The position numbers and the translations under genes were made by a program. Positions 1 to 8,563 of a DNA stretch of 64,000 nt are shown in pieces. Position 1 is the first letter of the stretch; every line of letters starts with the position of its first letter. Origin of the DNA: an uncultured Caulobacteraceae bacterium (GTDB lineage: Bacteria > Pseudomonadota > Alphaproteobacteria > Caulobacterales > Caulobacteraceae); the NCBI GenBank assembly GCA_903872075.1, contig CAIQJF010000018.1, positions 1 to 64,000 on the forward strand, written 5' to 3'. The notes below the pieces were generated by a model. The model saw nothing but the letters and a program-made list of their open reading frames with translations. It had not been told where the DNA came from and did no database searches.

Positions 1-1
1 C

Positions 2-1102
2 GACATGACCCGCCGGGGCGGGCCCTTCCGGCCCGACGACGCCCAGAAGGTGCTCGGCGGTTATTTCCAGAGCGTGGACCGCAACAAGCTGAGCGTCTGC
101 CTCGACCTGAAGACCGAGATCGGGCGTGCGGCGCTGAAGGCCCTGGCGCGGGATGCGGACGCCGTCGTCGAGAATTTCCGGACCGGTGTGATGGACCGCC
201 TGGGCCTCGGGTTCGAGGCCCTGCGACAGGTCAATCCGAGGCTCGTCTATGGCGCCCTGAGCGGCTTCGGCGATCCCCGCACGGGGAAGTCTCCCTATGC
301 GGACTGGCCGGCCTTCGACGTGGTGGCCCAGGCCATGGGAGGCGTCATGGCGATCACCGGGCCGGACGCCGATACGCCCACCAAGGTCGGACCGGGCGTC
401 GGCGACATCGTGCCGGGCATGATGCTGGCCTTTGGTGTCCTGTCAGCCATCCACCATGCCCGGCGCACGGGCGAGGGCCAGTTCGTCGACGTCTCGATGG
501 TCGACGCGGTGCTGGCCATGTGCGAGCGCACGGTCTGGCAGAGCTCCGTCCAGGGCGTGGTGCCAGGGCCGGAAGGCAATCACCATCCGATCATCTCCCC
601 CTTCGGGATGTTCCCCGCGGCCGACGGCTTCATCACGGTCGCCGCCCAGCAGCAGCCCTTCTTCGAGATACTTTGCCGGGAGATCGGCGCCGACGCGCTG
701 CTGGCGGACCCCCGCTTTGCCGATACGGCGACCCGGAACCAGAACCGGGTCGCCCTGAACGATGCCCTCGGCAACTGCACGGCCCAGTTTTCGAAGGCCG
801 AACTGGTCAGGCGGCTGGGCGGACGCATCCCGTTCGGCCCGGTCATGAACATCGCCGAGATCGAGCAGGACCCGCACTTTGCCGCCCGGGACATGCTGGT
901 GGAGGTGGAGCAGCCGGGCGCAGGGACCATCCGGGTCGCAGGCGTGCCCATCAAGATGACCCGCACCCCCGGCGCCGTTCGCCGCCGCGCGCCCCTGCTG
1001 GGAGAGGACACCCATGCCCAGCTCAGCCGCGTCGGCCTTTCCGAAAACGAAATCGAATCCGTGATCGCCGCCACAACCGCGGCCCAGGAGAAGTTGAAAT
1101 GA
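2..1102 (+). CDS. CaiB/BaiF family (class III) CoA-transferase, 5' end missing
   Basis: Transfers CoA between acyl-CoA and a free carboxylic acid in the cytoplasm. The visible 366 codons match the family from just after its N-terminal Rossmann segment: a GDMTR-like start, then ENFRTGVMDRLGLG, and VSMVDAVLAMCE, whose aspartate is in the position of the acyl-anhydride-forming Asp of formyl-CoA transferase. About 40 N-terminal residues lie left of the window, so the ATG at 5 is internal. Its stop overlaps the start of the lyase gene by 4 bases (ATGA), implying translational coupling and a shared pathway. The substrate cannot be told from sequence; a dicarboxylic or branched acid is plausible because the next gene is a CitE-like lyase. 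Confidence 0.93.
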   Translation, partial: DMTRRGGPFRPDDAQKVLGGYFQSVDRNKLSVCLDLKTEIGRAALKALARDADAVVENFRTGVMDRLGLGFEALRQVNPRLVYGALSGFGDPRTGKSPYADWPAFDVVAQAMGGVMAITGPDADTPTKVGPGVGDIVPGMMLAFGVLSAIHHARRTGEGQFVDVSMVDAVLAMCERTVWQSSVQGVVPGPEGNHHPIISPFGMFPAADGFITVAAQQQPFFEILCREIGADALLADPRFADTATRNQNRVALNDALGNCTAQFSKAELVRRLGGRIPFGPVMNIAEIEQDPHFAARDMLVEVEQPGAGTIRVAGVPIKMTRTPGAVRRRAPLLGEDTHAQLSRVGLSENEIESVIAATTAAQEKLK

Positions 1103-2007
1103 CTCGCCCCTTGCGTCCGCGCCGTTCCCAGTTGTCCGTTCCGGGCAGCAGCGAGAAGATGCTGGAAAAGGCCGCTCAGTCCCGGGCCGACCACGTCTTC
1201 TGCGATCTGGAAGACGCGGTTGCGCCCTCCGCCAAGGTCGGGGCCCGGGCCAAGATTGCCTGGGCCCTGAACAATCTGGACTGGGGCAAGAAGACCCGCT
1301 GCGTGCGGATCAATGACGTCACCACCGAGTGGTGCCACGGGGACATCATCGAGATCGTGGAGGCGGCGGGCGCCAATCTCGACACCATCATGCTGACCAA
1401 GCCCTATACGGCGGCGGACGTCATCTTCCTCGACCGGATGCTGGGGCAGCTGGAGAAGAAATTGAAGCTGGAGCGCCGGATCGGCATCGAAGTGCTGATC
1501 GAGGAGGTTCAGGCTCTGCAGAATGTGGAGGAGATCTCCCGCAGCACGGACCGCCTGGAGTGCCTGATCTTCGGCATGGGCGACTATTCCGGATCACAAG
1601 GCATAGACACCCGGGAGATCGGCGACACGGGCGGCTATCCCGGAGACATTTTCCACTTCGCCCGCTTCCGCATCACCATGGCCGCCCGGGCGGCGGGTCT
1701 TGATGCGGTCGATGGCCCCTACGCCAATTTCAAGAATCCAGAGGGCTACAAGTCGGAAGCCTCCCGCGCCAAGGCGCTGGGCATGGTGGGCAAGTGGGCT
1801 ATTCACCCCGCTCAGATCGAACCGGCGCTGGAGGTGTTCTCCCCTCTGCCCAGCGAAGTGGCCAATGCCCGCAAGATGGAGGCCGCCTATCGCGCCGCCG
1901 AGGCGCAAGGGCTGGGCGCCGTGCAGGTGGACGGCGTGATGGTCGATGTGGCGGTGCTTCGCCTGGTGAAGAACACCCTCGACAAGGCGGATCTCTACGG
2001 ACTGTAG
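1099..2007 (+). CDS. HpcH/HpaI aldolase / citrate lyase beta-like (CitE-like) acyl-CoA lyase
   Basis: 302 residues, the usual length for CitE-like TIM-barrel lyases that cleave (S)-malyl-, citramalyl- or beta-hydroxyacyl-CoA thioesters, or act as thioesterases on them. Family signatures are RRSQLSVPGSSEKM near the N-terminus, DLEDAVAP (Mg-binding strand) at about residue 37, IEVLIEE, and the GKWAIHPAQ motif near the end. The start ATG overlaps the preceding CoA-transferase stop. A CoA-transferase followed by a lyase is a known arrangement for activating and then splitting a hydroxy-dicarboxylic acid, as in citramalate or malate handling. The exact substrate here is inferred only as a beta-hydroxy acyl-CoA. 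Confidence 0.9.
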   Translation: MTRPLRPRRSQLSVPGSSEKMLEKAAQSRADHVFCDLEDAVAPSAKVGARAKIAWALNNLDWGKKTRCVRINDVTTEWCHGDIIEIVEAAGANLDTIMLTKPYTAADVIFLDRMLGQLEKKLKLERRIGIEVLIEEVQALQNVEEISRSTDRLECLIFGMGDYSGSQGIDTREIGDTGGYPGDIFHFARFRITMAARAAGLDAVDGPYANFKNPEGYKSEASRAKALGMVGKWAIHPAQIEPALEVFSPLPSEVANARKMEAAYRAAEAQGLGAVQVDGVMVDVAVLRLVKNTLDKADLYGL

Positions 2008-2057
2008 CGCGACCTTCGCGGCGGAAATTCGAACGGAAACAGGAACAGGCGGGACGC

Positions 2058-3494
2058 ATGTCACCAAGGCTGGACCACTACATCAACGGCCAGACGCGCC
2101 CGCCCGCCAGCGGCGTCTATCTGGACAGTTATGAGCCCCTGTGTGGCCAGGTCTCCGGCGGTGTCGCAGCAGGGAACGCCGACGACGTCGCCGTGGCGGT
2201 CGCGGCCGCATCCGCAGCCCAGGCGGACTGGCGCGCCCGGCGTCCGATCGAGCGCGGTCGCATCATGCTGGCCCTTGCCGCGAAGATCCGCGCGCAATCT
2301 GCGGCGCTGAGCGAGATCGAACGGCGCGAGACCGGCAAGCCCCCCTGGCAGGCCGCCGCCGAGATCGAGGTCGCCGCCCAGTATTTCGAGTTCTATGGCG
2401 GTCTCGTGAATGTGTTCCAGGGCGAGAAGATCGACCTGGGGTCCGGCTATCACAGCTATACGTCTCGCGAACCCTACGGTGTGGTCGGCGTCATCACCCC
2501 ATGGAATGCGCCTCTCAATCAGGCGGGACGCGCGGTGGCGCCCGCATTGGCGGCGGGAAATACTGTGGTCCTCAAGCCCTCTGAATTCACCTCTGGCACC
2601 AGTGTCGCGGTGGCCCGGATGGCCGTCGAGGAATGCGGTATGCCTGCGGGCGTGCTGAACGTCGTGCTGGGTGCGGGCGCGGAGTGCGGCGCGGCGCTGG
2701 TGTCACATCCGCTGGTGCGCAAGGTGGCCTTCACCGGCAGCCCCCGGGCCGGCCGCGAGATCGCCCATATCGCCGCGGACCGGATCATCCCCCTGACCTT
2801 GGAGCTTGGCGGCAAGTCCCCCAACATCATCTTCGAGGACGCTGATCTCGCCCAGGCCATTCCGGGCGCGGTGCGGGCCTTCATCATCAATGCCGGTCAG
2901 GTGTGCCTCGCCGGGACCCGGCTGCTGGTCCAGCGCTCCATCCATGATCAGGTGGTCGCAGGACTGGCCAAGGCCGTCCAGGCCTTCAAGGTCGGCCCTG
3001 GCGCCGACGCCATGGTGGGCGCCCTGACCACGCCGGCGCAATACGAGCGGGTCAAGCAGTGGTTCCAGATTGCCAGGGATGAAGGCCTCAACGCGGTGGT
3101 CGGCGGCGAAGTGGTGGAAAACCCCGAGTGGGGACAGGGCTGGTTCATGCCCCCGACCGTCTATGCCGGCGTGACCAATGACATGCGGATCGCGCGGGAA
3201 GAGGTGTTCGGCCCGGTGCTCGTGGTCATTCCCTTCGAGGATGAAGCCGACGCCGTGCGCATCGCCAATGACACCGAATACGGCCTCGCGGCAGGGATCT
3301 GGACCCAGAACCTGTCACGCGCTCATCGCATCGCCGCGTCCGTCGAGGCTGGCCAGATCTATGTGAACGAGTATGGCGCAGGCGGGGTCGAAACCCCGCT
3401 GGGCGGCTTCAAGTCCAGCGGCTATGGCCGCGAGAAGGGCATCGAGGCCCTGCACCACTATACGCAGCTGAAATGCGTGACGATCAAGCTCTAG
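2058..3494 (+). CDS. NAD(P)-dependent aldehyde dehydrogenase
   Basis: 478 residues, typical of the ALDH superfamily, oxidising an aldehyde to a carboxylic acid. Visible motifs are TPWNAPLNQ in the cofactor-binding region, FTGSPRAG, the general-base glutamate in LELGGKSP, the catalytic cysteine in NAGQVCLAGTR, and EEVFGPVL. The ATG at 2058 follows a GGAACAGG stretch; the longer upstream frame only shadows the lyase gene. It lies 50 bases after the lyase and 8 bases before the next SDR, in the same operon. It most likely oxidises an aldehyde intermediate of the island's substrate. Confidence 0.95.
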   Translation: MSPRLDHYINGQTRPPASGVYLDSYEPLCGQVSGGVAAGNADDVAVAVAAASAAQADWRARRPIERGRIMLALAAKIRAQSAALSEIERRETGKPPWQAAAEIEVAAQYFEFYGGLVNVFQGEKIDLGSGYHSYTSREPYGVVGVITPWNAPLNQAGRAVAPALAAGNTVVLKPSEFTSGTSVAVARMAVEECGMPAGVLNVVLGAGAECGAALVSHPLVRKVAFTGSPRAGREIAHIAADRIIPLTLELGGKSPNIIFEDADLAQAIPGAVRAFIINAGQVCLAGTRLLVQRSIHDQVVAGLAKAVQAFKVGPGADAMVGALTTPAQYERVKQWFQIARDEGLNAVVGGEVVENPEWGQGWFMPPTVYAGVTNDMRIAREEVFGPVLVVIPFEDEADAVRIANDTEYGLAAGIWTQNLSRAHRIAASVEAGQIYVNEYGAGGVETPLGGFKSSGYGREKGIEALHHYTQLKCVTIKL

Positions 3495-3502
3495 GGACGA
3501 AC

Positions 3503-4378
3503 ATGAAACTCGAAAATGCAAGAGTTGTGGTCACAGGCGGTGCTGCCGGTATCGGCAAGTCCCTCGCGAAGTTGCTGGCGGCTCGGGGCTGCAAGGTCGT
3601 GGTCGCCGATTACGACCTCGACCGCGCGACAGCCGCGGCCAGCGAGATCGGGCCTCTGGCCCATCCCGTCCGATGCGACGTCAGCGACCATGCTTCGGTC
3701 GAAGCTCTGGCGGAGCAGGCCTATGCCCTGCTCGGCGGCGTCGACGCGGTGTTCGCCAATGCGGGCGTGAGCCACTCCGGCGCTCTGATCGACGCCACGC
3801 CAGAACAGCTGGACTGGGTCATGGGCGTCAATGTCCGGGGCGTGTGGAGCACGGCTTCGGTCTTCGCCAAGCGGATGATCGCCAGCGGTCATCCGGGTCA
3901 CATCTGCATCACGGCGTCGGAACATGCGCTGGGCCTTCAGCACACCGGCGGAGGGCTCTACACCGCCAGCAAGCACGCAGCGCTCGGTCTGGGCGAAATC
4001 CTGCGTGCGGAACTGCCGGAAACCATCGGGGTGAGCGTGCTCTGCCCCGGTCTCGCCAACACCGAACTGCATCTGTCCGGTCGTGTCAGTCCCTTTGGTC
4101 CTGGTGATCCGGGGTCTGTGGCGGTTGGCGCGGCGGTCCTGGCGCGAGGCATGTCGGCCGACAGGGTGGCTGAGGGCGCCATCGCGGGGGTGGAGCGGGG
4201 CGACTTCCTGATCGTCACCCATTCCATTTCCTTCAAGGCGGCGGAACGCCGGTTCGCCGAGATCTCCGCCGCCTTCGCCGCCCAGGCGCCCTGGAGCGCG
4301 GATGCCGAGCGCTATGACGTCAACCGCGTGGTGGCCGAGGTCATTGCCTCACTGAAAGATGCAGGAGACAAGGCGTGA
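3503..4378 (+). CDS. SDR family NAD(P)-dependent oxidoreductase
   Basis: 291-residue classical short-chain dehydrogenase. TGGAAGIG is the cofactor loop, NAG lies in the central strand (FANAGVS), and YTASKHA supplies the catalytic Tyr and Lys. ATG 3503 follows AGGGA; an in-frame start at 3473 would overlap the ALDH gene and lacks a better ribosome site. The C-terminal extension of about 40 residues (SISFKAAERRF onward) is longer than in fabG-like proteins. The stop overlaps the GTG start of the next gene. It probably oxidises an alcohol to a ketone or aldehyde in this pathway. Confidence 0.92.
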   Translation: MKLENARVVVTGGAAGIGKSLAKLLAARGCKVVVADYDLDRATAAASEIGPLAHPVRCDVSDHASVEALAEQAYALLGGVDAVFANAGVSHSGALIDATPEQLDWVMGVNVRGVWSTASVFAKRMIASGHPGHICITASEHALGLQHTGGGLYTASKHAALGLGEILRAELPETIGVSVLCPGLANTELHLSGRVSPFGPGDPGSVAVGAAVLARGMSADRVAEGAIAGVERGDFLIVTHSISFKAAERRFAEISAAFAAQAPWSADAERYDVNRVVAEVIASLKDAGDKA

Positions 4379-5079
4379 TCACCCTCTATCAATTCGCCAC
4401 CTCGCCCTTCACCGAGAAGGTCCGCCGGGCTCTGGCCTACAAGCAGCTTCCCTACACCGTGCACGAGGTCGAGCGCGCGGCGGTGCCCGCTGGCAAATAC
4501 GCCGCGATCAGCGCCACGGGAAAGTTTCCGGCCATCGACCACGATGGAACCGTCGTGTGGGATTCCACCGACATCCTCGACTATCTGGACAAGGTCTTTC
4601 CGGAGCGGCCTGTGGCGCCGGATCAGTCCCGGGACGCAGCACTGGCCCACGCCATCGAGGAATGGGCGGACGAGAGCCTCTATTTCTACGAGATGACCAT
4701 TCGCCTGGCCTGGCCGCACAATCTGGACGGCGCTCTGGAAGAGTTCGCCGCCAGCATGTCCCATGTTCCGCGCGATCAGCTGCGGGGCATGATCCTGGAG
4801 GGCGTCAAGGCCCTGACCACTACGCAAGGGATCGGACGCAAGCCGGTTGAGCAGATCATCGCCGACGTGGAACGCCAGTTCCAGGCGCTGGACCGGATGC
4901 TGGACGGTCGTGACTGGCTGGTGGGGGAGCGGCTCTCTCGCGCGGAACTGTCCGTCATCGCGCAGGTGAACGCCCTTCTCTATGCGCAGGAAGCGCGAGC
5001 TGCGCTGGACCGCACCCGGAATGTGAAGGCCTGGATGACGCGCGTGGACGCCATGGCGCCTGACGCCCAGAGACAATAG
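4375..5079 (+). CDS. Glutathione S-transferase family protein
   Basis: 234 residues with an N-terminal thioredoxin-like GST domain (MITLYQFATSPFTEKVRRAL, and the glutathione gamma-Glu site as DSTDILDYL) and a helical C-terminal domain ending in the usual N-capping region (LSRAELSVIAQ). The GTG start overlaps the previous SDR stop (GTGA). GSTs in catabolic operons isomerise, ring-open or detoxify reactive epoxide and enal intermediates; which of these applies cannot be decided here. The CxxC redox motif is absent, with SPF at that place, so it is more GST-like than glutaredoxin-like. Confidence 0.88.
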   Translation: MITLYQFATSPFTEKVRRALAYKQLPYTVHEVERAAVPAGKYAAISATGKFPAIDHDGTVVWDSTDILDYLDKVFPERPVAPDQSRDAALAHAIEEWADESLYFYEMTIRLAWPHNLDGALEEFAASMSHVPRDQLRGMILEGVKALTTTQGIGRKPVEQIIADVERQFQALDRMLDGRDWLVGERLSRAELSVIAQVNALLYAQEARAALDRTRNVKAWMTRVDAMAPDAQRQ

Positions 5080-5154
5080 GTGCGTTCCGGCGGGGAGGAA
5101 CGACTGAGACAAGGATCACTGGAGCACGGTGACCATCACGGCGGAGGACAACGG

Positions 5155-6402
5155 ATGTTTGGAACGGATGGTCAGGCGAGGTTGCTCGCCGCCTGCGTCA
5201 GCGACGGAGAGTTCCGGATTGCGAGCCGACACTGGACCGGCGGACTGATTCTGGAATCTCTCACGGTGCGTCTGTCCTTGCGGTTGGATGGGGGCGCCAT
5301 TGTCGGAACGGAGGTCCGCGCGGGCGAAGCCGGCGTCATTGCGGTTCATGCGACCGAGGAGGCTTGGTCCCAGCTGCTGGCGGAAAAGCCGCCGCGCTTC
5401 TTCAATGACATCTCTCTGGTCGTCGCGACCGGACTGGCGACGCTGGAGGCTGATCCTGTCCTCTACGCCCAGTATTTTCCAGCGGTGATGCGGGCGATCG
5501 AATTGCTGCGACCAGCCACTTCGGCCACGCCCGTCCGTGAGGCGCGGCCGAACGGGACCTTCGACAGCCCGGTTGGGCGGTATGTCCATCTGGAGGTCGA
5601 AGGTCAGGACTACCGGGTCTATTTCGAGGAGGCCGGGCAGGGCATCCCCCTCCTGTTGCAACATACGGCGGGCTGCCACGGCGCACAGTGGCGGCACCTT
5701 TTCGAGTGCGAAGCCATTACCAGCCGCTTTCGGCTGATCGCCTATGATCTGCCTTTCCACGGAAAGTCGTTGCCGCCGGTGGGCCCGAAGTGGTGGGCGG
5801 ATGACTACAAGCTGACCTCGTCCTTCCTGCGGGCCTTCACGGTGGGCCTCTCTTCAGCCTTGTCCCTCGATAGCCCGGTCTTCATGGGGTGTTCCGTGGG
5901 CGGCATGCTGGCCCTGGATCTGGCGCGATACCACCCTGAAGCGTTCCGGGCCGTGGTGTCCCTGGAAGGCGGCCTGCATATCGGCGGCGACATCGCCGAG
6001 CTTGAGATGCTCTGGCATCCGCAGGTCAGCAATGAATACAAGGCCCGGCTGATGAACGCGCTGATGAGCCCGACCTCGCCGGAGGCCTATCGAAAGGAGA
6101 CCAGCCAGGTCTACGCCTCCGGCTGGCCGCCCGCCTTCCTGGGCGATCTCAACTACTATGTCACCGAATACGACCTTCGGGACGAAGCGTCGAAAATCGA
6201 TACGTCGAAGGTCGCGGTCCATATTCTGTCCGGGGAATATGACGGCAGCGGCACCCTGGAGCATGGGCAGGCAGCCCATGCGGCCATCGCCGGATCCACC
6301 TGGTCCGCCATGAACGATGTGGGGCATTTTCCCATGTCCGAGAACCCGCAGGCCTTCCTGCAGCACCTGCTGCCGGTGCTGGATGCGATTGCATCGGCCT
6401 GA
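5155..6402 (+). CDS. Alpha/beta hydrolase with N-terminal SCP2-like domain
   Basis: 415 residues in two parts. Residues about 1-125 resemble a sterol-carrier-protein-2-type lipid-binding fold (a Trp-Gly strand, an acidic strand and an AEKPPRFFNDIS segment). Residues about 140-415 are an alpha/beta hydrolase: oxyanion region LLLQHTAGCHG, nucleophile elbow GCSVGG, acid candidate in GEYDGSG, and catalytic His in DVGHFPMSENP. ATG 5155 is preceded by a strong GGAGGA; a GTG at 5080 directly after the GST stop would add 25 low-complexity residues. It may hydrolyse a lactone or ester such as a Baeyer-Villiger product, with the front domain holding a hydrophobic substrate. The domain assignment of the front part is moderately sure. 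Confidence 0.85.
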   Translation: MFGTDGQARLLAACVSDGEFRIASRHWTGGLILESLTVRLSLRLDGGAIVGTEVRAGEAGVIAVHATEEAWSQLLAEKPPRFFNDISLVVATGLATLEADPVLYAQYFPAVMRAIELLRPATSATPVREARPNGTFDSPVGRYVHLEVEGQDYRVYFEEAGQGIPLLLQHTAGCHGAQWRHLFECEAITSRFRLIAYDLPFHGKSLPPVGPKWWADDYKLTSSFLRAFTVGLSSALSLDSPVFMGCSVGGMLALDLARYHPEAFRAVVSLEGGLHIGGDIAELEMLWHPQVSNEYKARLMNALMSPTSPEAYRKETSQVYASGWPPAFLGDLNYYVTEYDLRDEASKIDTSKVAVHILSGEYDGSGTLEHGQAAHAAIAGSTWSAMNDVGHFPMSENPQAFLQHLLPVLDAIASA

Positions 6403-6405
6403 CAG

Positions 6406-7593
6406 ATGGAAAGCGCTGCCATGTCCTCCGGATACCTCACCTCCGACCGCCTGATGATGCAGGAGATGGCGCGGACCTTCACCCGGGAGCAGGTGACCCC
6501 GCTGGCCAACCGGCTGGACCCTGAAAAGGGCGATATTCCCCGTTCGCTGATCGATCAGATGGGGGAACTGGGGTTCTTCGGCATCCTGATCCCGGTGGAG
6601 CACGGGGGGCTGGGTCTGGGCGCCTTTGAATACTGTCTTGTGGCCGAGGAACTGGCCCGGGGCTGGATGAGCGTGGCCAGCATTATTGCCAGGGGCAACA
6701 GCTTCTATCGCTCCATTCCCGGGACCGGAGAGGCGCGGGCGGCCAGGATCGCCGCCATGGCCAGGGGCGACTATCTGGGCGCGGCAGCCCTGTCCGAGCC
6801 TCAGACCGGGTCGGATCTCTCCAGCGTCTCCTGCCGGGCGCGTCGGGAGGGGGATGAATGGGTCATTACGGGCGCCAAATACTGGTGCACCTTCGCCGAC
6901 GGGGCGGACTTCATCAGCGTGCTGTGCCGGATCGACGATCCGGACGCGCCGAACGGCAAAGGCGGCACGGTCAGCGTCATCGTCGAGAAGCCCCGGGGCG
7001 AATTGCCCAAGGGCGTGACCGGTTCTCCCATTCCGAAGATCGGCTATCATGGCTGGAAGACCTGGGAGCTCTCATTTGATGGCGTGCGTGCGCCGGTTCA
7101 GGAAGCGCGCCCCTCTGACACCGGTCGAGCGTTTCAGGCCACGGCCGCAGCGCTGGGTCTTGCCCGAGCCCATACGGCGGCCCGGTCCATCGGACTGGCG
7201 CAGGCGGCGCTGGATCACGCTGTTGGATACGCCAGGGAACGGGTACAGTTCGGCCAGCCGATCTCGGACTTCCAGGCCATCCGCTTCAAGATCGCCACCA
7301 TGGCCACCGAGATCGAGGCGGCGCGCCAGTTGATGTACCACACCTGCACGGAACTGGATGCGGGTCGCCCGGCGACGAAGGAGACCTCCATGGTCAAGTA
7401 CTTCGCATCGGAAATGTCGGAGCGCGTCACCAGCGAAGCGCTGCAGATCCTTGGCGGCGCCGGCTACACGACCCTGCATCCCGTTGAACGCTACTGGCGG
7501 GACGCCCGCCTCACCAAGATCTTCGAGGGAACGTCGGAGATCCAGCAAAGGATCATTTCCGACCAGTTGCTGGGCAAGCCGACACGGAAGTAG
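6406..7593 (+). CDS. Acyl-CoA dehydrogenase
   Basis: 395-residue FAD-dependent acyl-CoA dehydrogenase that introduces the alpha-beta double bond of an acyl-CoA. Motifs are ALSEPQTGSDL and the FAD-side strand WVITGAKYWCTF, QFGQPISDFQA, QILGGAGYT, and IFEGTSEIQQRII with the catalytic glutamate of the short/medium-chain class. It starts 3 bases after the hydrolase stop; an alternative ATG at 6421 has a better-spaced GGAAAG, so the true N-terminus may be 5 residues shorter. It works with the enoyl-CoA hydratase gene that follows. Confidence 0.95.
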   Translation: MESAAMSSGYLTSDRLMMQEMARTFTREQVTPLANRLDPEKGDIPRSLIDQMGELGFFGILIPVEHGGLGLGAFEYCLVAEELARGWMSVASIIARGNSFYRSIPGTGEARAARIAAMARGDYLGAAALSEPQTGSDLSSVSCRARREGDEWVITGAKYWCTFADGADFISVLCRIDDPDAPNGKGGTVSVIVEKPRGELPKGVTGSPIPKIGYHGWKTWELSFDGVRAPVQEARPSDTGRAFQATAAALGLARAHTAARSIGLAQAALDHAVGYARERVQFGQPISDFQAIRFKIATMATEIEAARQLMYHTCTELDAGRPATKETSMVKYFASEMSERVTSEALQILGGAGYTTLHPVERYWRDARLTKIFEGTSEIQQRIISDQLLGKPTRK

Positions 7594-7650
7594 ACGCGCT
7601 CGGCCACGCAGCGCTCACATTTTATTTTGCATTGATTTGAGGAGGCTTTC

Positions 7651-8532
7651 TTGGCCGACCAAGACTTCGAGACAATCCTGTATTCCGTCGATGACGGGAT
7701 CGCCACGATCACACTGAACCGTCCGGACCGAATGAACGCAATGACAGGCCGCATGATCCACGATCTGCTCCAGGCGTTCGACCTGACAGACGCCGACGAC
7801 GACGTCCGGTGCGTGATCTTCACAGGGGCTGGGCGGGCGTTCTGCGCGGGCGCCGACCTAGGGAGCGGCGCGGCCTTCGACTACGGGTCCCTGGCGGATC
7901 CAGACATCGAAAAGACCCGCGTCGGCGACATCTATCGTGACGGCGCGGGGCTTGTGACCATGCGCATGTACGAAAGCCTGAAGCCAATCATCGCCGCCAT
8001 CAACGGGGTTGCCGTTGGCGCAGGCGCCACGATGCCGCTTGCGGCGGACATCCGCCTGGCATCGACCACGGCCCGGTTCGGGCTGGTGTTCGCGCGCCGC
8101 GGGATCATACCCGATGGTGCGGCGACGTGGTTCCTGCCGAAGCTGGTCGGACTTCAGACGTCGCTGGAATGGTGCATGACGGGCCGTGTCTTCCCGGCGC
8201 AGGAGGCGCTGGAAAAGGGGCTGGTCCGATCGCTTCACGCACCGGAAGACCTGTTGTCGGCCGCCCGGGAACTGGCGCGCGAGATCGCGGACAATACCGC
8301 ACCCGTCTCCATCGCCCTGACCCGGCAGATGCTGTGGCGCATGGCTGGAGCCGACCATCCGATGGAGGCCCACATCACCGACAGCCGGGCGATCCAGTCC
8401 CGCGGGGCGTCGGCGGACGCTAGGGAGGGGGTGAGTTCGTTCCTGGAGAAGCGGCCACCCAGCTATCCCAACCGGGTTAGCTCGGACCTTCCGGATCCCT
8501 ATACCAACTGGCGAGAGCGGCCGTTCACCTAG
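7651..8532 (+). CDS. Enoyl-CoA hydratase/isomerase family protein
   Basis: 293-residue crotonase-fold protein hydrating or isomerising an enoyl-CoA. Oxyanion-hole segments are GAGRAFCAGADLG and NGVAVGAGATMPLAADIR. The usual PE-type catalytic segment reads GIIPDGAATWFLP, with Asp where related enzymes often have Glu. The start is TTG, supported by a perfect GGAGG 7 bases upstream; no ATG or GTG with a ribosome site lies nearby. A C-terminal tail (RPPSYPNRVSSDLPD) is typical of the subfamily used with branched acyl-CoAs. Last gene of the forward operon; converges on the monooxygenase. Confidence 0.92.
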   Translation: MADQDFETILYSVDDGIATITLNRPDRMNAMTGRMIHDLLQAFDLTDADDDVRCVIFTGAGRAFCAGADLGSGAAFDYGSLADPDIEKTRVGDIYRDGAGLVTMRMYESLKPIIAAINGVAVGAGATMPLAADIRLASTTARFGLVFARRGIIPDGAATWFLPKLVGLQTSLEWCMTGRVFPAQEALEKGLVRSLHAPEDLLSAARELAREIADNTAPVSIALTRQMLWRMAGADHPMEAHITDSRAIQSRGASADAREGVSSFLEKRPPSYPNRVSSDLPDPYTNWRERPFT

Positions 8533-8563
8533 AGCCCAACGGTCCGATGCGTCTTGGCTCGCC

